This document shows, one piece after another, positions 41,756 through 43,848 of a stretch of 43,848 nucleotides of DNA. The position numbers and the translations under genes are program-made. A model generated the notes under the pieces. The model saw nothing but the letters and a program-made list of their open reading frames with translations. It ran no database searches and was not told the origin of the DNA. Numbering within the stretch: position 1 is the first letter of the stretch; every line of letters begins with the position of its first letter. The DNA is from an uncultured bacterium (GTDB lineage: Bacteria > DUMJ01): contig CALGNK010000049.1 in the NCBI GenBank assembly GCA_937958695.1, positions 1 to 43,848 on the forward strand, written 5' to 3'.

Positions 41756-43014
41756 GCGATATTTTAGAAGCCAAAGAACTGGCTTATAGGATTCTTCTAT
41801 TGGTAGAAGAGAAAGGTCTTTATGCTAATGCCATAATGAGAGAGAGATTAAATGATGTATCAAATAAATATCATCCTCTTATAACAGACATTGTTTATGG
41901 GGTTCTAAGAAGAAAGAATACATTGGATTGGTACATATCGAACTTTGTAAAGATAGATAGGTTAGATATAAAATTACTTACAATTCTCCGAATAGGAACC
42001 TATCAGCTTTTATATCATAGAATATCTAAGCCACCCGTAGTAAATGAAGCGGTGGAGATGGGGAAAATGCTAATAAGTAGAAAGGCTGGAAGTTTGATAA
42101 ATGCGGTTTTAAGAAAAATAGCAACTACTGAGATAAGGCCAACAGAAAAATCAATTATCTATTCTCATCCTGCTTGGCTTATAGATAAGTGGAAAAGAGA
42201 ATTGGGAGAAGAAGAAACTTTGAAATTATGTGAAAGAAATAATAATCCTATGCCATTTAGTTTTCGGGTAAATACCTTAAAGGCAAGCATAACCGAAATA
42301 GAGGGTATACTATCAAAAAATGGGGTAACTACTGAAAGGGGGAGATTTAGTAAGAGTTGTCTTACGCTGAAAGAAGGCAATTTAGATGTAATTTTAGCCC
42401 TTGAGGAGGAGGACAAAATATTCATACAAGCAGAGCCATCTATGGTCGTAGTAGAGATGCTTGACCCTAAACCTGGGATGAGGGTTCTTGATGGATGCTC
42501 TGGAATTGGTGGTAAGACTACATATATAGCAGAACTTATGAAAAACGAAGGTGAGATCATAGCGGTAGATAAGTCCAATACAAAATTGGAATTTCTCGAA
42601 AAGATAATAAAGAAGAGAGAAATATCTATAATTAGATGTATTAAGAGTCCTATAGAAAATCTGAGGATTGAAGATATTGGTTTTTTTGATAGAATATTAT
42701 TAGATGTTCCCTGTTCTGGATTAGGTACCCTTTCTCGTAGGCCAGAGATAAAATGGAGATTGAGACCACAAGATATTAGTGAACTATCTAAAATACAGCG
42801 AAGTATACTTAACAATGGCGCTAGGTTTCTAAAGCCTAATGGTATCCTAGTTTATAGTGCATGTACAATCTCTAGAGAAGAGACTTATGATATAATAAAA
42901 TCATTTATAAGTGAGAATAAAGAGTTTCGTATAATAGAAGAGAGACAAACTCTTCCACATATTGATGATGTGGAAGGTTTTTATATGGCAAAAATTCAAA
43001 GAAACTATGCGTAG
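41752..43014 (+). CDS. rsmB: 16S rRNA m5C967 methyltransferase RsmB
   Basis: RsmB methylates C967 of 16S rRNA with SAM. The 420-residue protein has an N-terminal NusB-like domain (about 1-130; ELAYRILLLVEEKGLYANAI, ITDIVYGVLRRKNTLDWYI) and a C-terminal Rossmann methyltransferase. Motif I is VLDGCSGIGGKTTYIAEL (the family more often has CAAPGGKT). The two cysteines are in DVPCSGLGTLSRRPEIKW (motif IV) and YSACTIS (motif VI). It is coupled to fmt (ATGA) and overlaps rlmN by 8 nt. Confidence 0.94.
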   Translation: MSDILEAKELAYRILLLVEEKGLYANAIMRERLNDVSNKYHPLITDIVYGVLRRKNTLDWYISNFVKIDRLDIKLLTILRIGTYQLLYHRISKPPVVNEAVEMGKMLISRKAGSLINAVLRKIATTEIRPTEKSIIYSHPAWLIDKWKRELGEEETLKLCERNNNPMPFSFRVNTLKASITEIEGILSKNGVTTERGRFSKSCLTLKEGNLDVILALEEEDKIFIQAEPSMVVVEMLDPKPGMRVLDGCSGIGGKTTYIAELMKNEGEIIAVDKSNTKLEFLEKIIKKREISIIRCIKSPIENLRIEDIGFFDRILLDVPCSGLGTLSRRPEIKWRLRPQDISELSKIQRSILNNGARFLKPNGILVYSACTISREETYDIIKSFISENKEFRIIEERQTLPHIDDVEGFYMAKIQRNYA

Positions 43015-43848
43015 TATACTTGAGATAAATGATGAAGAGCTAAAGAATATTCTTATAAGAGAGGGCTACGAACCATATAGGGTTCGTCAAATATTGGAAT
43101 GGATATATGACAAGGCGGTATTGGATTTTTATTCCATGAGCAATCTACCTAAAGAATTACGTAGCTTTCTCTCTAATAACTTCTCTATATTGCCATTTGA
43201 CCTTTTAACCTATGCTCAAGACGAAGAAACGGTAAAGTTCCTTTTTAAAACCGAAGATGGTCTTACCTTCGAGTCGGTTTTAATATTCCATCACAATAGA
43301 AGAACAGTATGTCTCTCCTCTCAGATAGGATGTCCTATACGGTGCAAATTTTGTGCAACAGGGGAATTCTTTTATAGAAATCTGACGTATGAAGAAATAA
43401 TAGGTCAGTATATCTTTGCTAAAAGCTATATAAGAAGAGATATTCGTAGCGTAGTATTTATGGGTATGGGAGAACCATTTTTGAACGAAGAAAATGTTTA
43501 TAGAACGATTGATACCTTAACTAGTAAAATGAAGATATCACCTAGGCATATAACAATCTCTACTTCAGGGATACCTCAAGGGATAAAGGATCTCTCCCGT
43601 AGAAATCCTAACGTTAGATTAGCTTTTTCTATATGGGCTCCAGATGAGGAGAAAAGAAAGCTTTTAGTACCGTTAGCAAATAGATATAAACTAAATGATA
43701 TATTGGAAAGCCTAAGAAAATATGTAAGTGTAACTGGGAATAGAATCTCAGTTGAGTATACGTTACTTAAAGGTATAAATGATAGTAGTAATGATGCTTA
43801 TAAGCTTGTAAATCTCTTTTCAGATATTCCCATATTTTTTAATGTAAT
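43007..43848 (+). CDS. rlmN: 23S rRNA/tRNA A2503 methyltransferase RlmN, 3' end cut by window
   Basis: RlmN is a radical-SAM enzyme that makes 2-methyladenosine at 23S rRNA A2503 and in some tRNAs. The frame from ATG 43007 is open to the window end (280 residues; full length is about 345). It starts with a small helical domain (YEPYRVRQILEWIYDKAVLD), then RTVCLSSQIGCPIRCKFCAT with the CxxxCxxC cluster ligands, SVVFMGMGEPFLNEENV, and ITISTSGIPQGIKDL. The region usually reading LAISLHAP is LAFSIWAP. Its second catalytic Cys lies beyond the window. The start overlaps rsmB, the usual Gram-positive order. Confidence 0.93.
   Translation, partial: MRSILEINDEELKNILIREGYEPYRVRQILEWIYDKAVLDFYSMSNLPKELRSFLSNNFSILPFDLLTYAQDEETVKFLFKTEDGLTFESVLIFHHNRRTVCLSSQIGCPIRCKFCATGEFFYRNLTYEEIIGQYIFAKSYIRRDIRSVVFMGMGEPFLNEENVYRTIDTLTSKMKISPRHITISTSGIPQGIKDLSRRNPNVRLAFSIWAPDEEKRKLLVPLANRYKLNDILESLRKYVSVTGNRISVEYTLLKGINDSSNDAYKLVNLFSDIPIFFNV

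Noticed and set aside
42165-42815. Minus-strand ORF of 216 codons
   Set aside because: It is antisense to rsmB, with shadow-type composition and no recognisable domain.

Overview
The window is a densely coded, AT-rich stretch of bacterial chromosome. Genes mostly abut or overlap by 1-25 nt, good GGAGG-type ribosome binding sites are frequent, Arg is written mostly AGA/AGG and Ile very often ATA. The flagellar gene order (FliK-FlgD-FlgE-FlbD-MotAB-FliL-FliM-FliY-CheY-FliOPQR-FlhB-FlhA-FlhF-FlhG-PilZ-CheB-CheR-CheA-CheC-CheD-FliA), FliY with CheC and CheD, long-form HPF, and the metK-priA-def-fmt-rsmB-rlmN run point to a Gram-positive-type (Firmicutes/Clostridia-like or Thermotogae-like) motile anaerobe. 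The AGA/ATA bias is common in thermophiles. I cannot place it to genus from the sequence alone. I see no rRNA, tRNA, CRISPR array or insertion sequence, and no gap longer than about 130 nt.

Region 1 (1-24102, + strand) reads like one long flagellar/chemotaxis operon. It begins inside fliK, whose disordered part carries in-frame tandem repeats. Hook genes come next, then stator (MotAB), switch (FliM, FliY), the FliOPQR-FlhBA export gate, the FlhF/FlhG placement pair, a c-di-GMP-sensing PilZ protein, the CheB/R/A/C/D adaptation and signalling genes, sigma-28 (FliA) and a FapA/DUF342 protein. The tail is four poorly characterised ORFs, one of them a double PRC-barrel protein. CheW, receptors, flagellin and the rod/ring/ATPase genes are not in the window.

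Region 2 (24105-33299, - strand) runs in the opposite direction and ends 2 nt from the end of region 1. In transcription order it holds a small membrane protein, an orphan RAMP-superfamily-like protein with no CRISPR locus, long HPF (ribosome hibernation), a membrane HD-GYP c-di-GMP phosphodiesterase, an EF-G-like GTPase with Tyr in place of the catalytic His, an LCP-family cell-wall ligase, and a three-gene set (COG3580, COG3581, COG1924) related to activators of 2-hydroxyacyl-CoA dehydratases.

Region 3 (33357-43848, + strand) starts from a near-consensus promoter divergent from region 2. It carries a branched-chain-amino-acid-type ABC transporter (binding protein, terminator, two permeases, LivG but no LivF), then metK, a PriA that has lost its ATPase motifs, def, fmt with an apparent non-canonical ATT start, rsmB, and rlmN, which is cut by the window edge.

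The best candidates for something undescribed are the orphan RAMP-like gene placed directly ahead of hpf (32119-33006), the helicase-dead PriA (38441-40369), the ATT-started fmt (40844), the repeat-bearing FliK (1-330) and the uncharacterised tail of the flagellar operon (22009-24102).
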